A stretch of DNA of 64,000 nt from Rhodovastum sp963804495 (GCA_963804495.1 CAWDQN010000005.1:481550-545549); one strand, 5' to 3'; positions 37,162 through 47,586 are shown, counted from the first letter of the stretch. The notes: generated by a model from the sequence alone, not told the origin. Translations and numbers: made by a program.

Positions 37162-39980
37162 TCAGGTGTAGGTCACGAGGGTTCCGCCCTCATGGGTAAC
37201 GCCGCTGACGACCGACGCGGTAACAGGGGCCGTATGGAAGTTGGAATTGACGTAACCGCCGATCAAGGTCAGCTTGGCGACCAGATGGCCCCCGCTGCTG
37301 ATCGTCAGCGTGGGGCTTGTGTTGTGTCCTGCCGGGCTGAACGACACGGTGGCGCCAGAAATGCCGCCGAGAATGAGATCGTCGCCCGCCGCGAAGCCGC
37401 TGATCGTCGCCGAGAAGGCGGATAGATTGTCGATTTCGAGAGTCCCGCCCGTGCCGGCGAAGGTCACCGACTGCCCGGACGAGAGCGTTCCGGCAATCAC
37501 CGCGTCGCCGCCGCCCGAGAGCGTCAGACCGTGGCTCACGCCGCCGCCGGAGAGCACGTCGAGCGTGCCGCCGCTGATGAGGGTTCCGCCGCTGATCGTT
37601 CCGGCGGACGAGATGAACTCCAGGCCTCCGTTGCCGACCACCGTGCTCTGGTCGACACCGCCGGAAAGGACACGCTCCGTGCCGCCGCTCACGATCAGCC
37701 CGCTGGTGGTGATGCCGCCGGAGGACACCAGCACGGTGCCACCGCTCACGTTGGTAGTGCCTGCGATGCCGAAGTCGGTCACGACCACGGTGCCGCCGGA
37801 GTTCACGATGGTGCCGGCGGCGGTGGCGCCAAAGCCCACCGAGAAGCTGCCCCCGCTGCTCACAATGGTGCTGATGGCATTACCGTATGAGACGGTCTCG
37901 GTCCCGCCGCTCAGCGTGGTGTTGTAGCCGTTGCCGAACGTCACGGTCTCGGTGCCGCCGCTGTCCACCACGGTGCTGGAGGTAGTGCCGAGGGTGGCGG
38001 TCTCGGTGCCGCCGCTGAGTACCACGGTGCCGGTGGTGGTGCCGTTGGCGGACACGGTTTCGGTGCCGCCGTTGCCGACGATGGTGCTGATGGTGCTGCC
38101 ACCGGACGAGACTGTCTCGGTGCCGCCGTTGCTCACATAGGTACTGGTGGTCACACCGCCGCCGGACACGACCTCGAATTCCGCCGTTGCTCACTGTGGT
38201 GGACAGGCTGCTGCCGCCGGACAGCACGGTTTCGGTGCCGCCGTTGAAGACGATGGCCCCGCTGGTGCTGCCGCCGGCGGAGACGGTTTCGAAGCCGCCG
38301 TTGCTGACGTTGGTGCCATCGGCGACGCCGCCGGACGACACGGTTTCGGTGCCGCCGTTCGACACCGTCGTGCCGGTGGTCGTGCCGTTGGCCGACACGG
38401 TCTCGGTTCCGCCGTTGCTGACGACTGTGTTGCTGGCGGTGCCGCCGGACAGGATGATCTGTGTGCCACCGCTGCGCACAATGGTGTTGTTGGCCACGCC
38501 GCCGACGTACACCGTCTGCGCGCCGCCGCTGCTGATCGTGTCGCTGGTGGCCGTTCCGCTGGAGAACACGTCCACGACGCCGCCGCTGGTCACCGTGGAG
38601 TTGCTGACGCTGCCGCCACTCGCGACATAGACGCCGACGCCCGGACCGGCGGTCCCGGTGAAAGTGGTGGAGGTTGTTACGGATCCCCCGGGTATGTTCA
38701 CGACCAGATCTCCGGTCGTGACAATTTGGCCGGCTGAAGCCAACGTCGTGCCCGAAATTGGTGGCGCCGCCGGGCTCAAACAGCCATCCGCCGGACAGGA
38801 GCTTGGTGGCGCTGGCAGTGGCGCCGGGGAACAGGATCTCGACGCTGTTGGCGCTCACGGTGGTGCCGGTGGTCGTGCCGCCGGAGTACACGTATTCGAC
38901 GCCGGCGGCATCGAGAGTGGTGCTCACGGTGCTGCCGCCGGAGGATACAATTTCGAACCCGCCGCTGCTCACCGTCGTGCTGGTGGTCGTTCCTCCGGCA
39001 TAGACATACTCGGCGCCGCCATTCAGCACCGTGGCGCTGCTGGTTGTGCCACCGTAGGACACGACCTCGAAGCCGCCGCTGTTCACCGTGGTGTCGAGCG
39101 TTTGCCCCTTGAAATACACATACTCGGCGCCGCCGTTGCTGATGGTGGTGCTGACCGCCGTGGCGCCGGAGTAAACATACTGGTTGCCGCCGCTGAGCAG
39201 CGTGGTGCTGAGGGCGCTGCCGCCGAAAAACACGTCCTGCTCGCCGTTGTTGCTCACCGTCGTGCTGGTGGCAACGCCGCCGGCGAACACGTCAATGACG
39301 CCGCTGCCGCTGACATGGGCGTCTTTGGTGGAGCCGCCGGAGCCGACCAGCACATCTACGCCCGAGGTGACGCTGCCGGAGAAGCTGGTCTTGGAGGTGA
39401 TGGATTTTCCCGGGTCGTTGACGACCAGAACCCCGGTCGAGACGACATGGGCGCCCGTGACGCTGGTCGTGCCTGTGGCTGCGCCGCCGCCGGCCACGAA
39501 GACCCAGCCGCCGCTCGAAACATGCGTGCCGGCGGCGCTGCCGTTGGGGAAAACAACCTCGAGGCCACCGCTTTTCACCGTGGTCCCGCTGGCGGTGCCG
39601 CCGTAGTCGACGAACTGGACGCCCCAGGCGTTCACCGTCGTGCCGACGGTTTTGCCGCCGGAAGAAACCGCCTCGAAGCCGCCGCTGTCCACGACGGTCG
39701 TGCTGGCCGTGCCGCCGGACGACACCAGTTGCTCGCCGCCGTTGCTCACGGTGGCGCCGATGTCGGTGCCGCCCGCCAGCCCCTGGGCCCCCAGCACATC
39801 GTAGCCGCCGCTGCTCACCGTCGTGCGGGTGGCCGAGCCGCCGGACAAAACAACCACGGCGCCGCCGTCGCTCACCACGTTGCCGCTGGCCGTGCCGCCG
39901 GAGAAAACGATCAATTCGCTGCCGGCGCCGATCGCTTGATTGTTTACCGCACTCCCGGGCGTGGCGCTGAAGACGGTCAT
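37162..39980 (-). pseudogene. Strand-loop-strand (AIDA/TibA-type) repeat protein, split by two +1 frameshifts
   Basis: A large surface-type protein built of roughly forty ~20-residue repeats of the form SGGxxxxTxVxxGGxxxVxSGG. The frame opens at ATG 39980 (MTVFSATPGSAVNNQAIGAG). It is displaced by one extra base in AAA 38755-38757 and again by one extra base in TT 38179-38180. Removing both gives one uninterrupted 938-residue frame ending at 37162. There is no Sec signal peptide and no C-terminal autotransporter beta-barrel; the end (FAAGDDLILGGISG ... GVTHEGGTLVTYT) is beta-rich. It begins 16 bases after the O-heptosyltransferase gene, its likely modifier. It may be a pseudogene or an intact gene with sequence errors. 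Confidence 0.8.
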
Positions 39981-39996
39981 GGCGGAACTCTCCCTG

Positions 39997-41355
39997 TTAG
40001 CCAGTTTCGTGAATACGGCGGACGTGCCCGGCATGGGCGCCGAAGCCCGGCAGGCGCTGGATCACCTGATTGACATGCGCCGCGGTGATCAGACGCGTGC
40101 ATTCGAACTGCCGCGGCGATCCCGCATGGCGCGGGCACCACAGGAAATCCTTATGGTCGAAACGGTGCCGCGGGTCGTTCCAGCAGCCGTTGCAGGCGTG
40201 CCAGTTGATCACCCGGTACGGGGTGGTGAACTCGTTGGTTGGATGCGTGAAGCCGCTGATCATCACCACCGGCACACCGGCCGACCAGGCCAGCCACGCC
40301 AGCCCGCTGGACAGGCCGACGAAGGCCGCGGCATGGCGCAGCCAGCGCACCCGCTCCGCCAGCGGCCGGTCGCCGGTTTGGTCTTCCGCGCCGTGCGGAA
40401 TATGCGTCCACACCATGCCCTGGCCGTGCGCCGGCTGCTGGTCGATGCAGATCACCCGGTAGCCGCTGGCCTTGAGGAAGGCAATCACCTCGCGCCAGCC
40501 GTGCGGATTGTTCCACTTCTTGCACTGCGAGGAGCTTTGCACCGCAATGCACACATAGGGCTCCTCGATCGGGCGGCCGTCATCGGGCAGAGCCAGGCGG
40601 GCGGCTTCCTCGGCCGGATCGACACCCAGGATGTAGCCGGCGGTGCGGTGCAGCCCGACATGGCGGAAATCGGTCGGCTGCCACACATTCTGCGCATCGT
40701 CGAAGAACAGACCAAGGCAATAGCTGGCGTAGACGCTGTCCTGCAGTTTCTGTTCGACCAGTTCCTCGTGGGTGACGAAGCGGATGTCCGGATAGGCGTC
40801 GCGCAACAGGGCGATGATCAGGCCCGACATCGCACAGGTCAGCCGGCAGCCGTGCACCTGGCCGAACCTTGCGGCATAGGGAAACCAAGCCAGGATGTCG
40901 CCCAGCGTGCCGATCGGGAACTGGATCAGCACCTCGCGGTCGCGCGCGTCGTATTCATGCACGAAAAAAGGCGGCGCCCCAGCCTCCCCGCCGTCCCACA
41001 CCTCGATGCCGAAGCGCACGAAGAAACGCTTGGCGGAGGCGACAAAGGCGCCCTGGTTCTCGCTCTCGAACAGGATATTGCCGGTGTCGAGGTCGCGCAG
41101 CCGGACCCGCCATTTGCCCGCCGCCCGGTTGGGCAGAACAACGCGGGCGCCATGGCTGAAATCGAACCGGATGCCGCGCGGCCCGAACTGGGTCGGCAGT
41201 TCGGCAGGCGGCGGGTAGGCCGGCTTCTGGCCGGGATCGGACTCGGCCGGCGGCGGCGCGGGTGCGGCGGCGGCCGGCGTGTCGGCTTGCGGCGGCTCGA
41301 TCTCCGTCAGCGTGGCGGGGGGCAGCCGATCCGGAATGATCTGGCTATCGTCCAT
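39997..41355 (-). CDS. Autotransporter strand-loop-strand O-heptosyltransferase (TibC/Aah-type, BAHTCr)
   Basis: A 452-residue glycosyltransferase of the bacterial autotransporter heptosyltransferase family. After a Pro/Ala-rich, probably disordered N-terminus (~50 residues) comes FDFSHGARVVLPN, then the GT-B core (VLIQFPIGTLGDILAWFPY), the sugar-nucleotide side (SSSQCKKWNNPHGWREVIAF, FVGLSSGLAWLAWSAG) and the cysteine cluster Cys388, Cys391, Cys407 and Cys419 (ACNGCW, LWCPRH, FECTRL), which in TibC binds iron. These enzymes transfer ADP-heptose-derived sugar to Ser residues of strand-loop-strand repeats in the cytosol. The adjacent downstream repeat gene is the expected substrate. No ADP-heptose synthesis gene is in the window. 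Confidence 0.9.
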   Translation of the reverse strand: MDDSQIIPDRLPPATLTEIEPPQADTPAAAAPAPPPAESDPGQKPAYPPPAELPTQFGPRGIRFDFSHGARVVLPNRAAGKWRVRLRDLDTGNILFESENQGAFVASAKRFFVRFGIEVWDGGEAGAPPFFVHEYDARDREVLIQFPIGTLGDILAWFPYAARFGQVHGCRLTCAMSGLIIALLRDAYPDIRFVTHEELVEQKLQDSVYASYCLGLFFDDAQNVWQPTDFRHVGLHRTAGYILGVDPAEEAARLALPDDGRPIEEPYVCIAVQSSSQCKKWNNPHGWREVIAFLKASGYRVICIDQQPAHGQGMVWTHIPHGAEDQTGDRPLAERVRWLRHAAAFVGLSSGLAWLAWSAGVPVVMISGFTHPTNEFTTPYRVINWHACNGCWNDPRHRFDHKDFLWCPRHAGSPRQFECTRLITAAHVNQVIQRLPGFGAHAGHVRRIHETG

Positions 41356-42010
41356 GGCAACGGCCCAACGGTCGGTCGCACCAGATGAAACCGCTTGTCA
41401 TTGCTTGCCGGTCATGGGCCGCATCTTTGGCCGCATGGGCGCTGAGGGCAGACAGCGAAACAGCAGGCTCGCGGTCGGACCCGGCGCAAAGAGCCGGCCA
41501 ACGAGACGCGCTCGACGATGTCACTCCCATGCGCTGCCATTGCCCATGCGCTGTTCCCGGCACGCCCAAAAGACACACGGACTCCAATTGAACCCTATGA
41601 CACAATCGCCGCGCGCGACAATAGGACCAAATTCCGCGTCCATCGCATTTCGTATCAACATATTGTGAAAAAACACCATGTTCGTTGCGGCCACCTTGAA
41701 GCCGGCCGATACGCGCGGCCATTACCCGTGCGCGCATTGATGCCGCCGGGCGCGGCGGATGGCAATTGCCCCGGCCTAGTCATAAAGGCTTACATCGCCG
41801 CGCCTGCCTTGCGTCCCGGTCGCGCTCGCGCCGCGCGGGCAGGGACTCGTTGCCGCTGACGTGGCCCGCCCTGCGACGGCCCGCCGGCGGGAAGATTGCC
41901 GAAGCGGGCCGGTCGCCGGAAGAAACGAGGCGGCGATGATCAGCTCAGCCGGCCGGCGGCAGCGGCCAACTGCCGGGCGGAACTCCCGCCAGGCGCATCG
42001 TTGGGATGAC
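41356..42010. other. 655-bp stretch without a supported gene
   Basis: This gap separates the heptosyltransferase start from the Sel1 gene stop, both minus strand. It should carry the promoter of the glycoprotein operon. A noticeably A+T-rich patch runs from about 41625 to 41690 (CATATTGTGAAAAAACACCA). Open frames here are short, have atypical composition and match nothing I recognise. I see no tRNA, terminator-like hairpin or repeat. Confidence 0.6.
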
Positions 42011-42836
42011 TCACTCCGGCATGGACAGGCGGTGCTCGGCCTGTTCGTTGCCGGCGGCGGCGGCGCGCTGCAGCCATTGGCGCGACAGGGTGTGGTCCTG
42101 CGTCACCCCCTCGCCCTGGTCGTAGGCTTCGCCGAGGCGCAGCATCCCATCGGTGTCGCCCGCCGCGGCCCCGCGGCGGTACCACGCCACCGCCTCGCGG
42201 TCGTTCTGGGTCACGCCCCGGCCCTGCGCATACAGCATGCCGATCGCCGTCATGGCCTGCCCGTTGCCGCCCGCGGCGGCGCGCTGGAAACACGCCAGCG
42301 CCCGCGGGAAATCCTCTGCGACGCCGTTGCCGAATTCGTACAGCAGGCCGAGGCGGTACTGCGCCTCCGCGTTGCCCTGATCGGCCGCCTTCTGGTACCA
42401 GGCCGCCGCCGCTTTGCGGTCCTGCAGCACGCCGGTGCCACCGAGGTCGTTGATCCGCCCGAGCGTGGTACTGGGCCCCGGCATCGCCCTTCTCGGCCGC
42501 CGGGGTCAGCCAGTGCGCGGCGTCCGCGAGGTCGTGCTCCACGCCCACGCCGTTGAAATACAGGTTGCCGAGCGCCACCTGCGCCTTGATGTCGCCCTGG
42601 TTGGCCGCCGGCACCAGGGCCGCGAGCGCGGCGGCATAGTCGTGCCGGGCCAGCGCGTCGAGCCCGGTGGCGGTGAGGTCCGCGGCGGTGGGCGGCGGTG
42701 ACGGCGGCGGCTTGGGGCCTTGGAAGGCCGACGCCACCGCCGAGCCGGCCTCATCGAGCGTCTGGCAGCCTTGCACCAACAGAACGGCGGCCGCCAGCAG
42801 CGGCAGGACGGAGAACAGCCGGGGATTCGGGAACAC
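42011..42836 (-). pseudogene. Sel1-repeat lipoprotein with a +1 frameshift
   Basis: The product is a Sel1/TPR-like repeat protein. The GTG start at 42836 has AGGAG seven bases upstream and gives an N-terminal lipoprotein signal (FPNPRLFSVLPLLAAAVLLV ending in the lipobox VQGC). The repeats (GDIKAQVALGNLYFNGVGVE, GNAEAQYRLGLLYEFGNGVA and so on) are in two frames, before and after GG 42467-42468. Removing one base (TACCACG to TACACG) restores 274 residues with no internal stop. Sel1 proteins are scaffolds for protein interactions, here at the outer or inner membrane. Degradation or sequence error cannot be told apart. Confidence 0.8.
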
Positions 42837-43040
42837 GATGCGCACTCCTGGTCTTGACGGACAAGGGTTTAGCTCCGGCCGGGCAGGCCCGCCAGCAGAG
42901 CATTCGGGTATCGGACGGCCAGGGCGGAGCCATGCCCTTCCTGCGCCCCATTGCGCTGCCGTCCCCCGGCGTGACTCCACCCAGGCGCTGCGCTACGTGA
43001 CGTGATCGCATCTCCCTTTGCGTCAGGATCAAGCTGCCCC

Positions 43041-45680
43041 ATGGCCTCCAGCAACGACATCCGCGCCAGTTTCCTGGATTACTTCGCCCGCAACGGCCAC
43101 GCGGTGGTGGAGAGCAGCCCGCTGGTGCCGCGCAACGACCCGACGCTGTTGTTCACCAACAGCGGCATGGTGCAGTTCAAGAACGTCTTCACCGGCCAGG
43201 AGAAGCGCCCCTACACCCGCGCCACCACGGCACAGAAATGCGTCCGCGCCGGCGGAAAGCACAACGACCTGGACAACGTCGGATACACCGCGCGGCACCA
43301 TACATTCTTCGAAATGCTGGGAAATTTCTCCTTCGGTGACTATTTCAAGGACCAGGCGATCTTCCACGCCTGGACCCTGGTCACCAAGGATTTCGCCCTG
43401 CCCGCCGACCGGCTGCTGGTCACCGTGTTCAGCGAGGACGACGACGCGGCGGCGCTGTGGCGCAAGATCGCCGGCCTGCCGGAGCAGCGCATCGTCCGCA
43501 TCCCCACCAGCGACAATTTCTGGCGCATGGGCGACACCGGCCCCTGCGGGCCGTGCAGCGAAATCTTCTTCGACCACGGGCCGGCGGTCGCCGGCGGTCC
43601 GCCCGGCAGCGCCGAGGCCGATGGCGACCGCTTCGTCGAGATCTGGAACCTGGTGTTCATGCAATACGAGGAGGGGCCGCCCGGCACGCGGGTGCCCCTG
43701 CCGCGCCCCTCGATCGACACCGGCATGGGCCTGGAGCGCGTCGCCGCCATCCTGCAGGGCAAGCAGGACAACTACGACACCGACACGCTGCGCGCGCTCA
43801 TTCTCGCCAGCGCGGAAGCCACCGGCCAGGACCCGGACGGGCCGCACAAGGTCAGCCATCGCGTCGTCGCCGACCATCTGCGCAGCACCGCCTTCCTGAT
43901 CGCCGACGGGGTGCTGCCCTCCAACGAAGGCCGCGGTTATGTGCTGCGCCGGATCATGCGCCGCGCCATGCGCCACGCCCACATGATGGGCGCGCGCGAC
44001 CCGGTGATGTGGCGGCTGGTGCCGGCGCTGGTGCGCCAGATGGGCGCCGCCTACGGCGAACTGGTGCGCGCCGAGGCGCTGATCGAGGAAACCCTCAAAC
44101 TGGAGGAAACCCGTTTCAAGGCCATGCTCGACCGTGGCCTGGGCTTGCTGGCCGATGAGACGGAAAAGCTGGGCGCCGGTGGCACCCTGCCGGGCGAGGT
44201 GGCGTTCAAACTCTATGACACCTTCGGTTTCCCGCTCGACCTGACGCAGGACGCGTTGCGCGAACAGGGGCGCGGGGTGGACGTGGCCGGCTTCGAAACC
44301 GCGATGGCCGAACAGAAACGCCGCGCCCGCGCCGCCTGGGCCGGATCGGGCGAAGCCGCCACCGACCGGGTGTGGTTCGAGGTCCGCGAGGGCGTGGGCG
44401 CCAGCGAGTTCCTCGGCTATTCCACGGAAAAGGCCGAGGCCGAAATCACCGCCCTCGTGGTGGGCGGCCATCCGGTGGGGCGCGCCGAGGCCGGCGCCGA
44501 GGTGGCGGTGGTGCTGAACCAGACGCCCTTCTACGCCGAAAGCGGCGGCCAGGTGGGCGACGCCGGCGAGATCACCGCCCCCGGCCTGCGCATCGCGGTC
44601 AGCGACACGCAAAAGAAACTGGGCGACCTGTTCGTGCATGTCGGCCGGGTGCTGGAAGGCGAGGCGCTGGTGGGCACCCCGGTGGTGGCGGAGGTGGACC
44701 ACGCCCGCCGCACCGCCATCCGCGCCCACCACTCCGCCACCCATCTGCTGCACGAGGCGCTCCGCCGCCGCCTGGGCGAGCACGTGATGCAGAAGGGCAG
44801 CCTGAACGGGCCCGACCGGCTGCGCTTCGACGTGAGCCAGCCCACCCCGATCACCCGCGACGACCTGGCCTGGGTGGAGGATGTGGTGAACGCCAAGGTA
44901 CGCGAGAACACCGAGGTCACCACCCGCCTCATGACTCCGGAAGCGGCGGTCGCCGAGGGCGCGATGGCCCTGTTCGGCGAGAAATACGGCGACGAAGTGC
45001 GGGTGATCGGCATGGGCGGGCCGGAGGGCAACAAATCCGCCTGGTCGGTCGAGCTGTGCGGCGGCACCCATGTCCGCCGCACCGGCGATATCGGCCTGTT
45101 CCGCATCGTCTCCGAAAGCGCCGTGAGCGCGGGCGTCCGCCGGGTCGAGGCGGTGACCGGCGAGGCGGCCCTGGCGCTGGTGGCCGAGAACGACCGCAGG
45201 CTGGCCGAGGTGGCCTCGGTGCTGCGCACCGGCCCGGCCGAGGTGGCGGAACGCGTGGCCGCCCTGATCGAGGACCGGCGCCGGCTGGAGCGCCAGGTGG
45301 CCGATCTGCAAAAGAAACTGGCCACCGGCGGCGGCGGCGCTTCGGAGGTGGAGGACATCGCCGGCGTGAAACTCGCCGCCCGCAACCTCGGCGACGTGCC
45401 GGCGCGCGAACTGAAAACCATTGCCGAGGCGATCGGCAAGCAGATCGGCGAGGGCGTGGTGGCGCTGGTGTCCACCGCCGATGGCAAGGCAAGCGTGGTG
45501 GTGGGCGTGTCGCCCGGGCTGACCGGGCGGTTCAGCGCGGTGGAACTCGTGCGGCTGGCCGCGGCGGCCGTGGGCGGCAAAGGCGGCGGCGGGCGCGCGG
45601 ACATGGCGCAAGCCGGCGGGCCGGATGGGGCTCGGGCGGATGCCGCGCTCGACGCTGTTCGGGGGGCTTTGGCGGGGTAG
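43041..45680 (+). CDS. alaS: Alanine--tRNA ligase
   Basis: An 879-residue class II aminoacyl-tRNA synthetase, full length for AlaS. Seen in order: the aminoacylation domain (IRASFLDYFARNGHAVVESS, TLLFTNSGMVQFKNVFTGQE, DNFWRMGDTGPCGPCSEIFF), the tRNA-recognition helices, the editing domain with zinc ligands RAHHSATHLLHEAL and ELCGGTHVRRTG, and the C-terminal DHHA1-type C-Ala domain (FSAVELVRLAAAAVGGKGGG). ATG 43041 matches the family start MASSNDIRASF; 43002 is the alternative. It is a housekeeping gene with typical high GC. Confidence 0.96.
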   Translation: MASSNDIRASFLDYFARNGHAVVESSPLVPRNDPTLLFTNSGMVQFKNVFTGQEKRPYTRATTAQKCVRAGGKHNDLDNVGYTARHHTFFEMLGNFSFGDYFKDQAIFHAWTLVTKDFALPADRLLVTVFSEDDDAAALWRKIAGLPEQRIVRIPTSDNFWRMGDTGPCGPCSEIFFDHGPAVAGGPPGSAEADGDRFVEIWNLVFMQYEEGPPGTRVPLPRPSIDTGMGLERVAAILQGKQDNYDTDTLRALILASAEATGQDPDGPHKVSHRVVADHLRSTAFLIADGVLPSNEGRGYVLRRIMRRAMRHAHMMGARDPVMWRLVPALVRQMGAAYGELVRAEALIEETLKLEETRFKAMLDRGLGLLADETEKLGAGGTLPGEVAFKLYDTFGFPLDLTQDALREQGRGVDVAGFETAMAEQKRRARAAWAGSGEAATDRVWFEVREGVGASEFLGYSTEKAEAEITALVVGGHPVGRAEAGAEVAVVLNQTPFYAESGGQVGDAGEITAPGLRIAVSDTQKKLGDLFVHVGRVLEGEALVGTPVVAEVDHARRTAIRAHHSATHLLHEALRRRLGEHVMQKGSLNGPDRLRFDVSQPTPITRDDLAWVEDVVNAKVRENTEVTTRLMTPEAAVAEGAMALFGEKYGDEVRVIGMGGPEGNKSAWSVELCGGTHVRRTGDIGLFRIVSESAVSAGVRRVEAVTGEAALALVAENDRRLAEVASVLRTGPAEVAERVAALIEDRRRLERQVADLQKKLATGGGGASEVEDIAGVKLAARNLGDVPARELKTIAEAIGKQIGEGVVALVSTADGKASVVVGVSPGLTGRFSAVELVRLAAAAVGGKGGGGRADMAQAGGPDGARADAALDAVRGALAG

Positions 45681-45707
45681 GAAGCCGGGGCGCTGCCCGG
45701 GACCCTG

Positions 45708-45753
45708 CCAGGGGGTTTGCCCCCTGGACCCCTACCAGGGGCAAAGCCCCTGG
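45708..45753 (+). terminator. Twin hairpins downstream of alaS
   Basis: Two perfect eight-base-pair stems follow the alaS stop: CCAGGGGG-TTTG-CCCCCTGG at 45708-45727 and CCAGGGGC-AAA-GCCCCTGG at 45735-45753. No T-run follows either, so intrinsic termination is probable only by the stem strength. They are built from the same CAGGGG...CCCCTGG vocabulary as the dispersed repeat. Confidence 0.55.
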
Positions 45754-45892
45754 ACCCACTTAACGAATGGGGTGCGGGGCCTCTCGACCCTCGCTTTCTG
45801 GCGGGCCAATGGAGTCGTCACGTCCGGCGGACTGTCGTAGAATGAACGTTCCAGGGAAGCGCCTCTCGCATTCATAAAGGCAGGGCAACGGA

Positions 45893-46411
45893 ATGAACAC
45901 TCGGTCCTTGTACCGTTTTGCGCTGGCGGGGCTCGTGCTCCCAGGCTGGCTCTTGATCCTCAGTGCGTCGCCCGGTGCCCAACCGCTGCCGGACGCCGCC
46001 CAGGTCGAGACCTTCGTCAAACAACTTTATGCACCCAGATCGATGACGAAGCTGAAGCAATACGCCGACCCCCCGCTGGCGGCCCTCATCGACGAGGACG
46101 CGCGGTTGACACCCAAAGGCGACGAAGGCGCCCTCGATTTCGATCCGTTCTGCAATTGCCAGGACGACACCGGCTTGCAGGTCCAGGTAGTCGTCAGGTC
46201 CGTCACGCCGAAGGCAGCGACGGTAGACGCCAACCTGACCTTCAGCGGCAATACCGAACATCACAAAGACAAGATTACCTACCATCTGGTCATGTTGGAT
46301 GGGGCTTGGCGTATCCACGACATGACGTCAAAAGATGTCAAGAGCCTGAGGCAGCTGTTCGTAGACTCAAATGCCCAAATGGTGCGCATGGGATGTCCCG
46401 CACGTTGTTGA
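45893..46411 (+). CDS. Small secreted protein, DUF3828-like
   Basis: A 172-residue protein with a signal peptide (SLYRFALAGLVLPGWLLILS, cleaved near PGAQP). The mature part, AQVETFVKQLYAPRSMTKLK ... DFDPFCNCQDDTGLQVQVVV ... HLVMLDGAWRIHDMTS, resembles DUF3828/YbjP-like periplasmic proteins, but the match is loose. It contains a CNC pair in the middle and a C-terminal cysteine. It is the last gene of the housekeeping side and seems monocistronic. Confidence 0.6.
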   Translation: MNTRSLYRFALAGLVLPGWLLILSASPGAQPLPDAAQVETFVKQLYAPRSMTKLKQYADPPLAALIDEDARLTPKGDEGALDFDPFCNCQDDTGLQVQVVVRSVTPKAATVDANLTFSGNTEHHKDKITYHLVMLDGAWRIHDMTSKDVKSLRQLFVDSNAQMVRMGCPARC

Positions 46412-46441
46412 AATTTGTATGACTTCCATTGCTAATATACT

Positions 46442-47579
46442 CTAACGCGATATGGCCCGACTGACTTTGACCCACTTCAGACACACGATAAACTGGATTA
46501 TCACGTGCAAAACGGGACGCAAGGGGAAACGGAATGACGGGGGGAGATTGGGTGCGGGTGAGTCCGGGGGGCAACAGACGCCTAGGCCGCGAGGGAGGGA
46601 TGCACCGATAATCGTGGGGTGAGGAACTGGAAGCCCCCTCCGTCGATGCTGCAAAATTTGGAACTCGGCGCTACAATCGCCAACCTTTGCCAGCAACTCG
46701 ATAAAAGCCCTCTCCGAATTACGTATGCCGCTCGCAAATATGCGCGCCGTATCAATCGCAATAAGTTCCGTCGCATCATAAACCTGTTGTCGTCTAATCG
46801 GATCGGCGCGGCCAGCTTGAATATCATCTCCAATCAGCATTTGGAAATTGTGTCCTTTTCCCATATCGAAGCCAAAGTAGTTCTTGATCTCAATTATGTG
46901 GGCCTCGTCCTGAGTTCTTCCGAAATTAAAATGGACACCACCTAGAGCGTTTGCATGCATCTTGATCACGTCTGCTCGTGTATAAAAGCGCTCCTTCCAA
47001 AAGAACATTTTCTGATCAAAGAAGCTGCTTGCTTTTTGTGGGGTCGGCTCATTGGAGTCCATCTCAATTCGAACTGTTGGCATTCCGTCAGACCCAATAT
47101 ATTTATGCGCCAACTGTGCCATCCCAACGGCAATTTGCTTAAAAGCTATAATTCCCATCCAATGCTCGTATATCCCGGCTTGGCAAGCCTTAATTTTGTT
47201 AACACTTACAATAATTTGAAACTCAACTTTTTGTGGGAAGATCAGTTTTTGTGCCTTAGAGCCCGTCTCGGAACTCAAGGGGAACGACCGGAATGCAAGC
47301 ATTTTCAGATGTGTAAGCTCCAGCCCGCCTGCAGCCCCGCTGCCGCGGACCAGGGCCGAACCAAGCAAGTCAATGGGTTGCGTCCGTTCCGATAAAGTTC
47401 CGAGACGGGCTCTTAAAGAAAAGGCCTTCTGCGATCCATCTGCACAAAATTGGCACGAATATTGTGCACGCGGCTGAAGGCTTGGGGGCGCCTACCAAGA
47501 ATTGGTCGTCTAAAATGCCAACATCGTCGAGCAACTGTTGAATAAGCTCTCTCTCATCTGATGTGATTGCCGAATTCAT
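46442..47579 (-). pseudogene. Hypothetical gene of lower GC interrupted by a MITE-like insertion
   Basis: Two frames on the minus strand, 47579 to about 47416 (opening MNSAITSDERELIQQLLDDV) and about 47255 to 46442, become one 326-residue reading frame when the 154-bp element at 47259-47412 and one TTA duplicate are removed: the join reads AEGLFFK-AQKLIFPQKVEF. The base composition is visibly more A+T-rich than its neighbours, pointing to horizontal acquisition. I do not recognise the protein. The C-terminal ~60 residues are proline- and arginine-rich and may already be degenerate. Confidence 0.7.
47259..47412. mobile_element. 154-bp MITE-like element (IS5-type ends), TTA target duplication
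   Basis: Perfect 17-bp terminal inverted repeats, GAGCCCGTCTCGGAACT (47259-47275) and its complement (47396-47412), bound a 154-bp non-coding element. The trinucleotide TTA occurs on both sides (47256-47258 and 47413-47415). TNA duplications and GAGCCxG ends are characteristic of the IS1031/IS427 branch of IS5, so a non-autonomous derivative of such an IS is likely. Confidence 0.8.
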
Positions 47580-47586
47580 GTGTCAA

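Noticed and set aside
37274..39800. Plus-strand proline/valine-rich frames opposite the repeat protein
   Set aside because: They mirror the repeat of the minus-strand SLS gene and have no independent features.
41279..41859. Short frames in the gap upstream of the heptosyltransferase
   Set aside because: Atypical composition, mutually overlapping in several frames and no recognisable domain or start signal.
44372..45763. 463-codon plus-strand frame inside alaS
   Set aside because: It is a +1 shadow of alaS with Arg/Gly-rich translation; alaS itself is intact in its own frame.
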